This document shows, in pieces, positions 32,038-43,983 of a stretch of DNA of 64,000 nucleotides. Position 1 is the stretch's first letter, and each line of letters begins with the position of its first letter. The translations under genes and the position numbers were made by a program. The stretch is from Branchiostoma floridae (lineage: Eukaryota; Chordata; Leptocardii; Amphioxiformes; Branchiostomatidae), in NCBI RefSeq assembly GCF_000003815.2, contig NC_049995.1:9557506-9621505 (forward strand). Direction: 5' to 3'. The notes beneath the pieces were generated by a model. That model ran no database searches, was not told the origin of the DNA, and saw only the letters and a list, made by a program, of their open reading frames with translations.

Positions 32038-32318
32038 ATCATCTTGAACTAAAATCAGTCACTCAAAAAGAAAAATATTGAACAACGAGCTATTTCAATC
32101 TCCAGAGGACATATTCTTGTACCTTTGTGACAAATTTCAACTCATTCGATCATGACCCTATTGTAAAACCAGTGGCATTACTTTTTGAAAGCTCCTCGTA
32201 AGTACATGGAGATATTGTTATCTGTGCTAGAGTCCTACATTCCCCTTTTCAGAAACTGTCAAAAGTCCACCCAAACGCCCTGAAATGTCTCTAATGATTA
32301 CACGTATGGATAAGGACT

Positions 32319-35300
32319 TAAGAGCAAATGTCTGTAAGGATCAAACAATGGTGGCAGGGGTCAAAAAATAGATTTGGCTCATATTTTGCACAGTGATAGT
32401 ACTTGGTCCACAACCCCTCAAAATAGCTTTCTTTTAGATCAAAACTCCTTGTTGCCATGGTAACGGGTAAACAAAGTTTTCTGGCCAATTTCCCCAATTT
32501 TCGCATCTCAAAAACACAGAAATCAACATATTTTACGGCACTGTCTCGGCAACACCTTTAAACCTATCATCAAAACAAAACAAGATCTAAATAGACCAAC
32601 ATTTTGGCTTTATAAGAATTGTTGTGAAATTTCCAAAGACGTACATTTTAGTTCTTGGGCAGCCTGAAAACAATGCAATGTTTCAAGCTTCAATAAAATC
32701 TGATTTTTGGCCCAACTTTGTAACGCTATAAGTGCCGCTCTGGTACTTGTTTTGGCTTGAAATTTGTACCATATATAGATAATTAAAATATCTATCAAAT
32801 GCATTGTTGCAAAGTTTGGTAACTTGTTTGGTTGTCACGTGACTGTCCCTTCAAGTAGGCCACTTTTTGTGTTTGGTGAAAATTGTGAACTTTAGCCATG
32901 TTCAAAGTACGCTACATGACGAAGTAAAATATATTTCTAAATCAACTTCGTATCAAAGGTGGATCTATGTATTGCCTATTAAATAAATGCTTGTAGAATT
33001 TCGGGTCATGACGTTCAGTCACGTGGTTGTCCCTAAAAGTAGGCCATTTTTTTGCATTTGACGAAAATTGTGAATTTTAGCCATGTTTAATGTACGCTAT
33101 GTGACGAAGCGTACAAGGATTCTTATTAAACTTCTAGTCAAATGTACATCTATGTGTTGTCTATCAAATGAATGCTTGCAAAGTTTCGGATCATGACGTT
33201 TAGTCACGTGGTTGTCCCTAAAAGTAGGCCATTTTTTGCATTTGACGAAAATTGTGAATTTTAGCCTTGGTCAAAGTACGCTAGGTGTCAAAGTGAACAA
33301 GACTTCTTATTCAACTTCAAGTCAAATGTGCATCTATGTATTGTCTATCAGATGAATGCTTGCAGAGTTTCGGGTCATAACGTTTAGTCACGTGGTTGTC
33401 CCTGAATGTAGGTCAAAGTTTGCTTTTGGCCAGAAATCGCCATTTCGGGCTGTAGCTAAATCCGTCGAATTGTGGAACAGAAATACTTTACTGGCACTGA
33501 TTCTGATTATGTGAAGCCCTTAACATTGTCTGTTGAATGAGTGTGTTAGTAAGGTCTTTCTTTGCAGTGCAGCTGCTCCCTAAAGTAGGGCAGATAGTTA
33601 GCTAAATGCTGTTAGGAGGTTCTGTTACTTTGGAGAAGATGCCTCTTGAACAGTTTCTTTCTTTTAACATTGTCAATGTCCAATGCATATCATATTGGTA
33701 CTACCATGACCGATAATGGGCTTACAGTGTTAAATTAAAGCTTACTTAAGCAATGACTCTGTTATAATTGTAAATATCAATTTGTACTAAAGCAATTACG
33801 ATGTTTTAAATTCAGCTATGTTCTATAATGCGTATCAAAAGGAACACTAAAACGGGAACAAAAGTTCATTGTGTATCAACATTCACAATGTTGATACACC
33901 ATGTATAAATATGGTCTGCTATAAGGTATTTCGATTTGCTAAATTGGCATTTTGACCTTCCATTGTTCTCTCACTAATGAATTATGAAAGAATTAAGCCG
34001 TAACGAATATTGATAGATGGGCATGAAAAAATTCTAAATCTGATTTTATGGGGGCCAAATTTATTACGTCATCAGGTTTTATTGCCCCCAATATCATTTT
34101 TTCTATGACAAAATACAGCACCTTGGTACAAACCACTGCAATGAAACTATGTTTTTCATGTGCATAATGATGAAGGCTACAAACTCACTTTTGCGCAAAC
34201 TGATATCTACTAACGATCTGTAGTTATTAAGAATTATTTTTTTTTAATTAGATGAAAACAAACATTTTCTAATTACTACAGATCATTAATAGATATCAAT
34301 TTGCGCAAAAGTGCGTTTGTAGCTTTTATCATTTTGCAACGAAAAACGAAGTTTCATTACAGTGGTATGTACCAAAGTGCTGTATTTTGTCATAGAAAAA
34401 AATAATATTAGGGGCAATAAAGATGACGACGTCATCAATTTGGCCCCCCAAAAATCAGATTTAGAATTATTTCATGCCCATCTATCAATATTCGTTACGG
34501 CTCCATTCTTTCTTAATTCATTAATAAGAAAACAGTGGAAGGTCAAAATGCCAATTTAGCCAATCGAAATGCTTTAAGAGACTTCCTGGGACTAAACGTC
34601 ACTCCAAAAAAACTCTACAAGCATCTAGTTGATAGGCAACAATGCTAACCTTAAGAAGAAGTTGAGTTAGAATCCTAATTTTTTTGTCACGTAGTGTACT
34701 TTGAACATGGCTAAAATTCACAATTTTTGTCGAGCACAAAAAGTGACCTGGCTTCAGGAACAACCATGTGACTAAATATCATGACCCGAAACTCTACAAG
34801 CATTTATTCGAAGAAATAAAATTAAAGAATACAAAGATGTACATTTGACCAGAAGTTCAATCAGAATTCTTCTCAATTTCGTCACGTAGCGTAGCCTGGT
34901 ATCCAGACATATTATAGCTCCCGAGTCTCTTCTGTCCTCCTCGCAAATGGCTCGTTCTCATTTAAATGTAAAAATGCTGTCGCCTGCTTTTGCGACTTGA
35001 TATGCAGCAAATTTTAGACAAAATCACAGGTTTCTTCATTTTTCCACAATCCCTGGAATGTTTTACAAAAGATTCATTTTGGTTGATGGCTTGGAAGATT
35101 ATCTTAGTGGAATTTCACCCCCTAAAAAATGGCTGTCGCCTGAGAACACGAAGAATTCAAATAGTAGCCAAAAATGTAACAATTCAGTTCCCAGAATGAT
35201 TGTTCGGTAGATGAAACCAGCTGAGCAGGCCCTTTGCCCGATAAGGCCAGATCGGTACTGTCACTGATCTTGGATGCTGTGTAAGCTGGGTTATTCCTGT

Positions 35301-36867
35301 TGCCAAATTCGGTAACAAACATTACCACCACCAGTTTGATGGTTGCCACGGTTATATCATCCACGCATAAGACAAGAAATGACCGTTTTTGTGACACTGC
35401 ACAGTTTTTCTGGCTTTCTAAAGTAACAAGGACGTGTTGTTGACTGCCATTTGTATCCCACCTTGCTTACAAAATGTTGTACAGAAATGACTGTAACAAA
35501 CGTTACAATTGTTCGATACTTTTCATGCTTTCTATTTGACCTGGTGTAAAAAAGCTGTCCACTTTTTAAGTGTCCCTAGGGACATCCTCTTACACCTAAA
35601 TGATGTAGTCAATAAGGCCATTTTGACATTTCGATGAGAACGATCGCGAGTGAAATATGTATCTGCGAAGAGGTCAAAAGAGACTCGGGAACTAAATTTT
35701 TTATAATACGGCTGGATACCAGGGTACACGTACTTTGAAAATTCACAATTTTCGTCCGATGAAAAAAGTGGCCTACTTTCAAGGACAACCACGTGACTTT
35801 ACTTCATGATCTAATTTTCTACAAGTATTCCTTTGATAGGCAGTACATAGATTTACTATTGACAGGAAGTTGAATCAGAATTTTATTTTGCTTCGTAATG
35901 TAGCGTACGTTGAACATGGCTAAAAGTCATAATTTTCGTCAAATGCAAAAAATGGCCTACTTTCAGGGACAACTACGTGACTTTACGTTAAGACTCGAAA
36001 CGCTACAAGCATTCATTTGATAGACAATACATAGATGTACATTTGACTAGAAGTTGATTTAGAAATATATTTTACTTCGTCACGTAGCGTACTTTGAACA
36101 TGGCTAAAGTTCACAATTTTCGTCAAATGCAAAAAAAATGGCCTACTTTCAGGGACAACCACGTGACTGAACGTCATGACCCGAAACTCTACAAGCATTT
36201 ATTTGATAAGCAATACATAGATGCACCTTTGATAAGAAGTTGATTAAGAAATATATTTTACTTCGTCATGTAGCGTACTTTGAACATGGCTAAAATTCAC
36301 AATTTTCACCAAACACAAAAAGTGGCCTACTTGAAGGGACAGTCACGTGACAACCAAACAAGTTACCAAACTTTGCAACAATGCATTTTAAAGATATTTT
36401 AATTATCTATATATGGTACAAATTTCAAGCCAAAACAAGTACCAGAGCGGCACTTATAGCGTTACAAAGTTGGGCCAAAAATCAGATTTTATTGAAGCTT
36501 GAAACATCGCATTGTTTTCAGGCTGCCCAAGAACTAAAATGTACGTCTTTGGAAATTTCACAACAATTCTTATAAAGCCAAAATGTTGGTCTATTTAGAT
36601 CTTGTTTTGTTTTGATCATAGGTTTAAAGGTGTTGCCGAGACAGTGCCGTAAAATATGCTAATTTCTGTGTTTTTGAGATGCGAAAATTGGGGAAATTGG
36701 CCAGAAAACTTTGTTTGCCCGTTACCATGGCAACAAGGAGTTTTGATCTAAAAGAAAGCTATTTTGAGGGGTTGTGGACCAAGTACTATCACTGTGCAAA
36801 ATATGAGCCAAATCTATTTTTTGACCCCTGCCACCATTGTTTGATCCTTACAGACATTTGCTCTTAA
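32319..36867. mobile_element. 4.5 kb palindromic transposon flanked by TTAA
   Basis: Outer ends are TTAA-GAGCAAATGTCTGT and the exact complement at 36853-36867. The left arm (about 32319-33420) mirrors the right arm (about 35729-36867) almost without change in the outer 500 bp. Both arms carry subterminal tandem units of about 190 bp with TCACGTGG..GTCCCT, TAGGCCA and GCTACATGACGAAG-type motifs. A second palindrome is centred near 34235 (arms about 33926-34215 and 34255-34575). A separate MITE interrupts the right half at 34893-35724. No transposase was seen, so it is non-autonomous. TTAA flanks fit piggyBac or Kolobok-type insertion. Confidence 0.85.
34893..35724. mobile_element. MITE inserted in the palindromic element (CCTGGTATCCAG ends)
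   Basis: Left end GCCTGGTATCCAGACATATT then GCTCCCGAGTCTCTT; right end AAGAGACTCGGGAAC then ACGGCTGGATACCAGGG. It splits a subterminal repeat of the host element that elsewhere reads GTAGCGTACTTTGAA. CGTA occurs on both sides of the insert, a possible 4-bp target duplication. No protein family recognised in the 0.8 kb interior. Confidence 0.75.
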
Positions 36868-36944
36868 AAGGTTGTACAATATTCCGTAGGTGTTAAAAAA
36901 AGTACTAAACCTGCAAGGTTGCAATTTACCACATAGAAGAACTA

Positions 36945-37189
36945 AGCACGTCACCGGAACGTACTGCGCCTGCGCGAAAAGTATAGACATGCTAAACCTT
37001 GCTAAACCCCCGGTTTACTAATGGGCCGCATTTAAGAAAGTACGTGCGTATATAAGGGTAAAACTCCGTGTACGTTTTACATGAAACCACATATACTGTG
37101 CAACAAGCGGGATTTCAATGCAACGTTGACCAAACCAAGCCCCAAAACACCAGGGTTCGCGCAGGCGCAGTACGTTCCGGTGACGTGCT
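36945..37189. mobile_element. MITE with 34-bp inverted ends and 9-bp target duplication
   Basis: AGCACGTCACCGGAACGTAC continued by TGCGCCTGCGCGAA at the left is mirrored exactly at the right end. GAAGAACTA lies immediately outside both ends (36936-36944 and 37190-37198). A perfect 9-bp target duplication is the hallmark of Mutator-like elements; 8-bp classes cannot be excluded if one base matches by chance. Interior non-coding. Confidence 0.9.
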
Positions 37190-37279
37190 GAAGAACTATA
37201 ACTGTTACATTGATCACGTGACCTGAGTGATCTGGTCACGTGACTACAATCAGAACTGTAAAAAGATGGCGGATCTTAT

Positions 37280-37379
37280 NNNNNNNNNNNNNNNNNNNNN
37301 NNNNNNNNNNNNNNNNNNNNNNNNNNNNNNNNNNNNNNNNNNNNNNNNNNNNNNNNNNNNNNNNNNNNNNNNNNNNNNN
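37280..37379. other. Assembly gap (100 N)
   Basis: An exact 100-N run, the usual placeholder for a gap of unknown size. It truncates the second copy of the palindromic element's right arm, which starts directly after it. Confidence 0.98.
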
Positions 37380-37380
37380 C

Positions 37381-38518
37381 CGTACTTTGAAATTCACAAT
37401 TTTCGTCCGATGAAAAAAGTGGCCTACTTTCAAGGACAACCACGTGACTTTACTTCATGATCTAATTTTCTACAAGTATTCCTTTGATAGGCAGTACATA
37501 GATTTACTATTGACAGGAAGTTGAATCAGAATTTTATTTTGCTTCGTAATGTAGCGTACGTTGAACATGGCTAAAAGTCATAATTTTCGTCAAATGCAAA
37601 AAATGGCCTACTTTCAGGGACAACTACGTGACTTTACGTTAAGACTCGAAACGCTACAAGCATTCATTTGATAGACAATACATAGATGTACATTTGACTA
37701 GAAGTTGATTTAGAAATATATTTTACTTCGTCACGTAGCGTACTTTGAACATGGCTAAAGTTCACAATTTTCGTCAAATGCAAAAAAAATGGCCTACTTT
37801 CAGGGACAACCACGTGACTGAACGTCATGACCCGAAACTCTACAAGCATTTATTTGATAAGCAATACATAGATGCACCTTTGATAAGAAGTTGATTAAGA
37901 AATATATTTTACTTCGTCATGTAGCGTACTTTGAACATGGCTAAAATTCACAATTTTCACCAAACACAAAAAGTGGCCTACTTGAAGGGACAGTCACGTG
38001 ACAACCAAACAAGTTACCAAACTTTGCAACAATGCATTTTAAAGATATTTTAATTATCTATATATGGTACAAATTTCAAGCCAAAACAAGTACCAGAGCG
38101 GCACTTATAGCGTTACAAAGTTGGGCCAAAAATCAGATTTTATTGAAGCTTGAAACATCGCATTGTTTTCAGGCTGCCCAAGAACTAAAATGTACGTCTT
38201 TGGAAATTTCACAACAATTCTTATAAAGCCAAAATGTTGGTCTATTTAGATCTTGTTTTGTTTTGATCATAGGTTTAAAGGTGTTGCCGAGACAGTGCCG
38301 TAAAATATGCTAATTTCTGTGTTTTTGAGATGCGAAAATTGGGGAAATTGGCCAGAAAACTTTGTTTGCCCGTTACCATGGCAACAAGGAGTTTTGATCT
38401 AAAAGAAAGCTATTTTGAGGGGTTGTGGACCAAGTACTATCACTGTGCAAAATATGAGCCAAATCTATTTTTTGACCCCTGCCACCATTGTTTGATCCTT
38501 ACAGACATTTGCTCTTAA
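37381..38518. mobile_element. Second copy of the right arm of the palindromic element
   Basis: Reads the same as 35729-36867 apart from one missing A near the start, and ends at the same GCTCTTAA terminus, but with a different flank (GCATTATAAAAC instead of AAGGTTGTACAA). Either a very recent second insertion or an assembly or haplotype artefact joined at the preceding gap. Confidence 0.85.
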
Positions 38519-40564
38519 GCATTATAAAACAAAGCAAAACGAATGAACAAGAGTGTGACGACTGACGAGTATTGTAGTCTTCCAATGCCGCGGACTATTA
38601 AAAAATGACAAGAATCCGTGTAGTCGTTTCCGTTTTTCTTTAAAATTCGGAATTTTTTAGCGACTACGTCCTTGCCCACTTGGTGATACATGCATGAGAC
38701 CTTAACTCCAATGTATTAATAGAAAAACCATGGCTTATCAAATGAATATTTTTTGTTCCATCGTTTCTAAAAGTTAGGTTGTTGTATATCAATGCTGCAG
38801 CCCCTGGCAGGCGGATAACCATAAGATGACGCCAAAGCGCCCTCTAACTGTTTTTGTACAAAGTACAAAAGCGACGTCGAAAACTCAATCATCACTGACA
38901 CATGTGATGCGTGAGAAGTTTATTGGTCAGTCTATGTAGATCACAGAGCTAAGCGTCCTCTGGCTCGGTGTCTATATTATCTTTCTTTAAACCGGAATAC
39001 ATTTCAGAGAAATGTCGTGGAAGGGTTCTAAGTGAGAAGGCTAGGCACGACGAGATTTATCTGGATCTTTTTGGTGACGCCTCAGGGGCTAGCCTAATAG
39101 TATAGTGTGCGTCCGTTTGACAAAATATCCCAAAATTTCGTAGGCATGTCAGGAATTTTTTTCACGCATGCGCATTTTACAAAATGTGATTATAAGGGCG
39201 TGAAGATACAGTGTATTACGGAGCCTCAACGTCAGGGAATTTATATTACTTGCAATATGTAAATCCTTCTTGAGATATTTTTGATCGTTTACACTCTATC
39301 TAGGCACAGCCGCTAGCTACCTTTTCCTTGTTGCCATGGCAACCGTTTGTTGACAGGCACTTTTGCCCAAAATCGCTAATTTCGGTTCTAACTATGTATT
39401 TTTCACGTTTATTTACTATGTTACTGCTATTTTGTTACATAAATAAAATCTCACGTTACTAAGAATATCTTTCATAACTAGAAATGTCTTATACTTGTCA
39501 GATATTATGTCTATATCATTTCCTGAAAATTTGGTGGCCATACAACACGTTCAAGAGTTAGATGACTTAGAAGTGGAGGGCCTCAAAAGGACCCCCCCCC
39601 CCCCTCCCCGGTCTAGGGATGACCAAAAAAGTCCGGTCTGAATAGGGTTAAAACTTAGGGTTCAAGTTTCGACCTGTATACTTGGAATTTTTGGAAAAGT
39701 CCCTTATTGATTAGCGTGGAGTTGAAAGATGAAAACCGCATTCCAATAGTATAATTCATTTTTGAGATAGTCTAGCTTTTGAGATCAGTTCGGCTGGCTA
39801 AAAGGGAATTTCTCATAGCTAAAAACACGCGTCCATGCAGGCCATGCAGCCGTTTATTTTTTGGCTCGGAGTAATACATGAATGAGACCTTGACTGCTCG
39901 AATCCACCACATCGCCAGGCGGAGCTTCCACACCGCGCACTTGCATGAACACATTACTTCCGGGTCAGAAGCACGATGGGAGGTCACTGTGGGAGGTGTT
40001 TTCAAAAAACTACCGCCAAACTTCGCAAAAACGTTGAACACGATGTTATTTAGAGCAGCAAGTACAAATTGTGGCATGAAGTTTTTATTTTTTGTTATGG
40101 ACAATTTTTGTTTACGTTTGTTGTACCAAACGACTGACGCCCGGTGGGGAGGTATGCATTCATCCTTTCAGCTAACGTGAACAACCAGGCTCCTGACTGT
40201 AGTGGGGGATTTAAACGGTAGGTTAATTAATTATTTAAGACTCTTTTGTAGTGTACACATCAGAGGGGAACTGAAGAATTGTTGCAACCTACAGTCAGCT
40301 TAATCAAATATGAATATGAATACGAAAGGAATTTGAAGCTGTGTAAACAATGCTCTAGTACTACTAGTAGTGTGTCTCAGATATAAGGTAGTTTTCACTC
40401 CGAGTAAGCAATGACGTTATATGTCATATAATGTCCTTGGAGTAACTGATTCATTTCTACAGTTTTAAGTCATTTTCCTGACTACCGACTGCCATGTAGA
40501 CATCACAGTTATAAGGGATTTCCCTATATACGCCACTATCGATGAAAAATACGCTGCGAGGAGA
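38519..40564. other. No gene recognised
   Basis: Contains a poly-C run (about 39592-39607). Stretches near 39270-39330 and 39600-39760 are weakly similar to 59900-60090 (CCGCTAGCTAC, TTCAAGTTYCG, GATGAAAACCGCA), suggesting another old repeat. The overlapping open frames at 39772-40180 on both strands match nothing I know. Confidence 0.4.
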
Positions 40565-40985
40565 GGAAGATATATATAGAATACAACACGGTGTATCACC
40601 TGAGGTACCGGCCCGACCGCGGGAAGGATCGCCCGACGGTCGGAGGGTGATCCGACCCGCGGGAGGGCTGGGACCGAGGGTGATACGGAATACACCGTGT
40701 TGTATTTTGTTTATGTCATGCCCACCTGTGAAAACACATATTTCGATGCGAAATGTACCAGAAGTTGAGAAAATGTGTCGTCGAACAAAAGATTGTAACA
40801 ACAGCAATTCTAACGTACGAATCCGGTATCCGAAGTTTCAACCGTGCCGTATTCGGCCCGTTCGAAATAGTTCGATTTACTCGAAGGAAGCCTGTGTGAC
40901 ACAACTTAGAAACTGTGTGATACGGAAGTTATCACACGGTCCGGAACACCCGTATCGAACGTTTTCGCGTCACAGGTATGACATA
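40565..40985 (-). mobile_element. Interspersed element with AATACAACACGGTG palindrome, copy 2 (inverted)
   Basis: Minus-strand counterpart of 23290-23625. The palindrome is at about 40578-40709, with arms AATACAACACGGTGTATYAC. It is followed in reverse order by the same blocks as copy 1, ending with CCGTGTGATAACTTCCGTAT on the minus strand. Its palindrome core is longer and GC-rich. Confidence 0.7.
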
Positions 40986-41663
40986 ATTTCAAGTAGCAAA
41001 TAGCAAACGCAATTACAACCTTGGAGCGATTGATAATAAGACATTTAAAGATAAAGGTGAGTTTTGAATTGAAATTACAGAGTGTATAGTATTAATTCTA
41101 CAGCGTTGATACAGTAATTTTGCTATATTTTCGTTGAAAATTATACCTTAAAGACCTGAAGAGATATTTTCTTAAAATATGACCAGTGTTATGCCGATGT
41201 CTTTATACTGCATTGTTTCAGACGTTAGGCGCACTGTAATGTTTTGCCCTTGCTTTTACGTTGTGCAAAAGTAAGCTCTGTTAGTTTTTAAGAGCAATCT
41301 CTAAATGTATTGGGATGACTTAGACAAACATAGATATGCTATATGTGGTCAATCAAGATATAATAATACTTTTTTTTTGCTTTCGATAATTTTCTTTTCG
41401 TTTTTGGCTCTTGAAAATAAAATAAAAACCAATACGCTGTTGTTAAAGAGACGGGGTAACTAGAAGCATTCAGAGCAATATGTGTACTCTAAGCACTGCA
41501 TCATTAAAAGTTAAATCTATTCTTTGAGTTTTCATTCTTTTTATCATTATTTGTTTTTGGCTCTTGAATATATAAAAAAGAGGATGACCTGACACTGTCC
41601 ATTTTTTTCAGCAACTGTTCCTTTTGAACCAAACGTGTCAACCATTTTGTATCCATGGAATCG

Positions 41664-41882
41664 TAGCCTCCACCAGGCTCCCAAGGTCGCTGGAAAAATA
41701 GTAGAAAATGGCCAAATAGACAGAATACACACCAGAGGAGTTGGTAGGCCAGGAGGAACACAGTTTTCGACCTGGGAAGCCTGTCGGGAGTCGCCACGTC
41801 GCATTCCTCGGCCAACCAACTCCCGTCTATTTGGCCAATTTCTACTATTTTTCCAGCGACCTTGGGAGCCTGGTAGAGGCTA
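41664..41882. mobile_element. MITE with about 58-bp inverted ends, TAGCCTC termini
   Basis: The left end TAGCCTCCACCAGGCTCCC and following GGTCGCTGGAAAAATAGTAG are mirrored at 41825-41882. The two arms make up more than half the element. Overlapping frames on both strands are shadows of this palindrome. Confidence 0.88.
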
Positions 41883-42100
41883 ATGGAACCTAACCTTGGT
41901 TTGTTTCTCACGAGGTCGGTCTGTGATTTGGTTCCCACGAAAATTATACACTTAAAACTCAATAAAACTTTACACAAGCCACAAAATTTGATCATTAGGA
42001 GGTTGGTTTATGAGGTGTGAGTGTAAGAAAGAGCCCGTTAAAGCTGCCGATGTGAAAGGTCAACACAGAGCGACGAGAGGGTTGAGACTCAGGTGTTAAG
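41883..42100. repeat. Member of a locally repeated block (copy 1 of 4)
   Basis: Contains TTTGGTTCCCACGAA, ACTTAAAACTCAATAAA, GATCATTAGGAGGTTGG, TTTATGAGGTG and CAACACAGAG. The same order recurs at about 45180-45400 and, more diverged, at 45995-46110 and 47845-47990. These copies seem to be the upstream part of the repeated module described at 45995 and 47845. Confidence 0.5.
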
Positions 42101-42656
42101 GGGTAGGGGTAAAACAAAAGTAGTGCGGCCGAAATTTGAAAGCGTCTGTAAACACTGTTCCGTGAACGACGGCGGATCATGAACCTTGCTATGTGTAATG
42201 AGTCAACTTTCAGATCGTATGTATAAGATCATGATTGCCCATTCAGTGTATCAATGCGCGTGACCTTTACAGCTGACTACCTCGGTGAGTCGGCTGCATG
42301 GCCCCGCATGACCCCGTTCCAAAGAGGGCTTTGAAAAATTTCAAAACGATAACTTTTTGTGGGGTTTTCAGTTAGTTTGGTCGGCTATACCATCGACTTC
42401 AACATATTAGCTTGTCGTGCTTCAAAACTGCACCCTACTATGATTTTATCAGCGTCGATGTCAGTCACCTTGTGGTCCTTAACTGTAGAAATCCCAATAG
42501 GCCGAAAACTGTGTTCTACTACCTTAAAGAGTCAATTTGTTAGGGTGTTAAGTGTGTGGCGTTAAGCGTTTAACCCAGACCCAAGAAGTAACGCTGATTT
42601 GTCCCGATGTTATGTTCCTCGCCTCACTCAGGTGAAAATGAGTACCTATCTTTGGT

Positions 42657-43728
42657 TAAAGCCCCGGTCACAAAGCGCGTACGATTCCTTGCGATGGACT
42701 ATTCCGCATATCGTACGATGAGCGCAGTACATCGCAAGAAAATCGTAAGCATCGCAAGCCATCGCAACGCATCGGATGGTGTTCAAAATTTTTCCAGCGT
42801 CGCACGATTTTTCACTTGTGTCTCTTCTGTATAGCCGTCTGACCGCTTTTGTGCTTCTTTAACCAACAAAATGTGGACATAGCTGTTTAATACCTTCCTA
42901 TAATATCTTTAACTGTAAAAATAGATTTAAAAAGACCATGACAACAAGAGTATTACAAGCAAAAGTTCAAATCAAGCGTGAGTACTGGTATGGTTATCTC
43001 GGTCTGCTTGCCGGCTCTACGTGTTAGGCTCTTTCGAAGATCGTCATGATCATGATATGCTATCAACAAAAAGATGCCATCATACAAAAATCAAATGATA
43101 ATAATTAAATCATATATATTTCCGACTCATAGAGCCTGCCTTTATGTTCGAGTTGTCCCCATGGTTATTACGATTATGGTAAACTGACCCAAGACCGACG
43201 AGAGCTGAGATTTGATCTAATTATAAACTCACGTGCATGAAGCGATCAAACAATTTGTCTGCATCACCTGTGCGGGGCGCGCTGTTCTCTGGTTGCGACT
43301 GTGGCAGTTGCGACTGATATATTTCCCCTTTTCGTCAATATCGACAATATCAGGGAAAAGTGAAACCATCACAACATGCTAAAAAATCATAAATCTATAA
43401 CCTCATCAGTAGACAAAAATTGCCGTAATGAACTCTGCTATGGGGGCAAATAAAATCTTACGACGATAGCGAAATTTTGAACATGTTCAAAATCCATTTC
43501 AGCTCTATTTTTCGCCTTACGACGCTCCCCGATTTACTATGATCCACTGCGATTGACGCAGGCACGCTCTTATGACCTCATCGTACGATCCACTACGCGC
43601 TTTGTGACCACGGCTTTATATACTTAAACCATTGCTTCCGATTTCCTTCCGACTTACGTCGCACTGCGATTATCCTGCGCATCGGAAGGAATCGCAAGGA
43701 ATCGTACGCGCTTTGTGACCGGGGCTTA
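42657..43728. mobile_element. MITE with AAGCCCCGGTCACAAAGCGCG ends
   Basis: The left end AAGCCCCGGTCACAAAGCGC and GTACGATTCCTTGCGAT is mirrored at about 43690-43728. TTAA is present at both junctions. A second, diverged terminal block (GCGCTTTGTGACCACGGCTT) at about 43598-43618 suggests an inner copy or terminal duplication. The rest is AT-rich with several short CGATYGCA-type motifs; no protein recognised. Confidence 0.75.
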
Positions 43729-43983
43729 AGGTGTACTCTCACTGCACTTGAGTCAAGCTTGCGTCACTGAGGGGTTCGAAAGATACTCAACGAATTTCAG
43801 AGATATAGAACATTTTTTTTTACTTTTTGTGTATATTGTCGTCTTCTAAGTCATACTTTTACGTATAACGTAATATCTAAATTATAAATAATCGGGGAAA
43901 ATAACAAAACAATTAATGACGCAGTGACCGAATCCCGCAGTGACGCCAGCTTGACGCAAGTGCAGTGACGCGAGTGCACCTTT
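43729..43983. mobile_element. MITE with AAGGTGTACTCTCACTGCAC ends
   Basis: Left end AAGGTGTACTCTCACTGCAC then GTCAAGCTTGCGTCA; right end TGACGCAAGTGCAGTGACGC then GAGTGCACCTT. It abuts the preceding element directly. Related terminal sequence occurs in the element at 47271-47533. Confidence 0.7.

Noticed and set aside
32318-38518. Repeated small ORFs starting MRKLGKLARKL and MHFKDILIIYIW, three copies each
   Set aside because: They lie in the inverted arms of a non-coding transposon; identical copies reflect recent arm duplication, not protein selection.
41504-41995. 163-residue minus-strand frame
   Set aside because: It reads through both arms of the palindromic MITE at 41664-41882; the shared segments on both strands are a symmetry effect.
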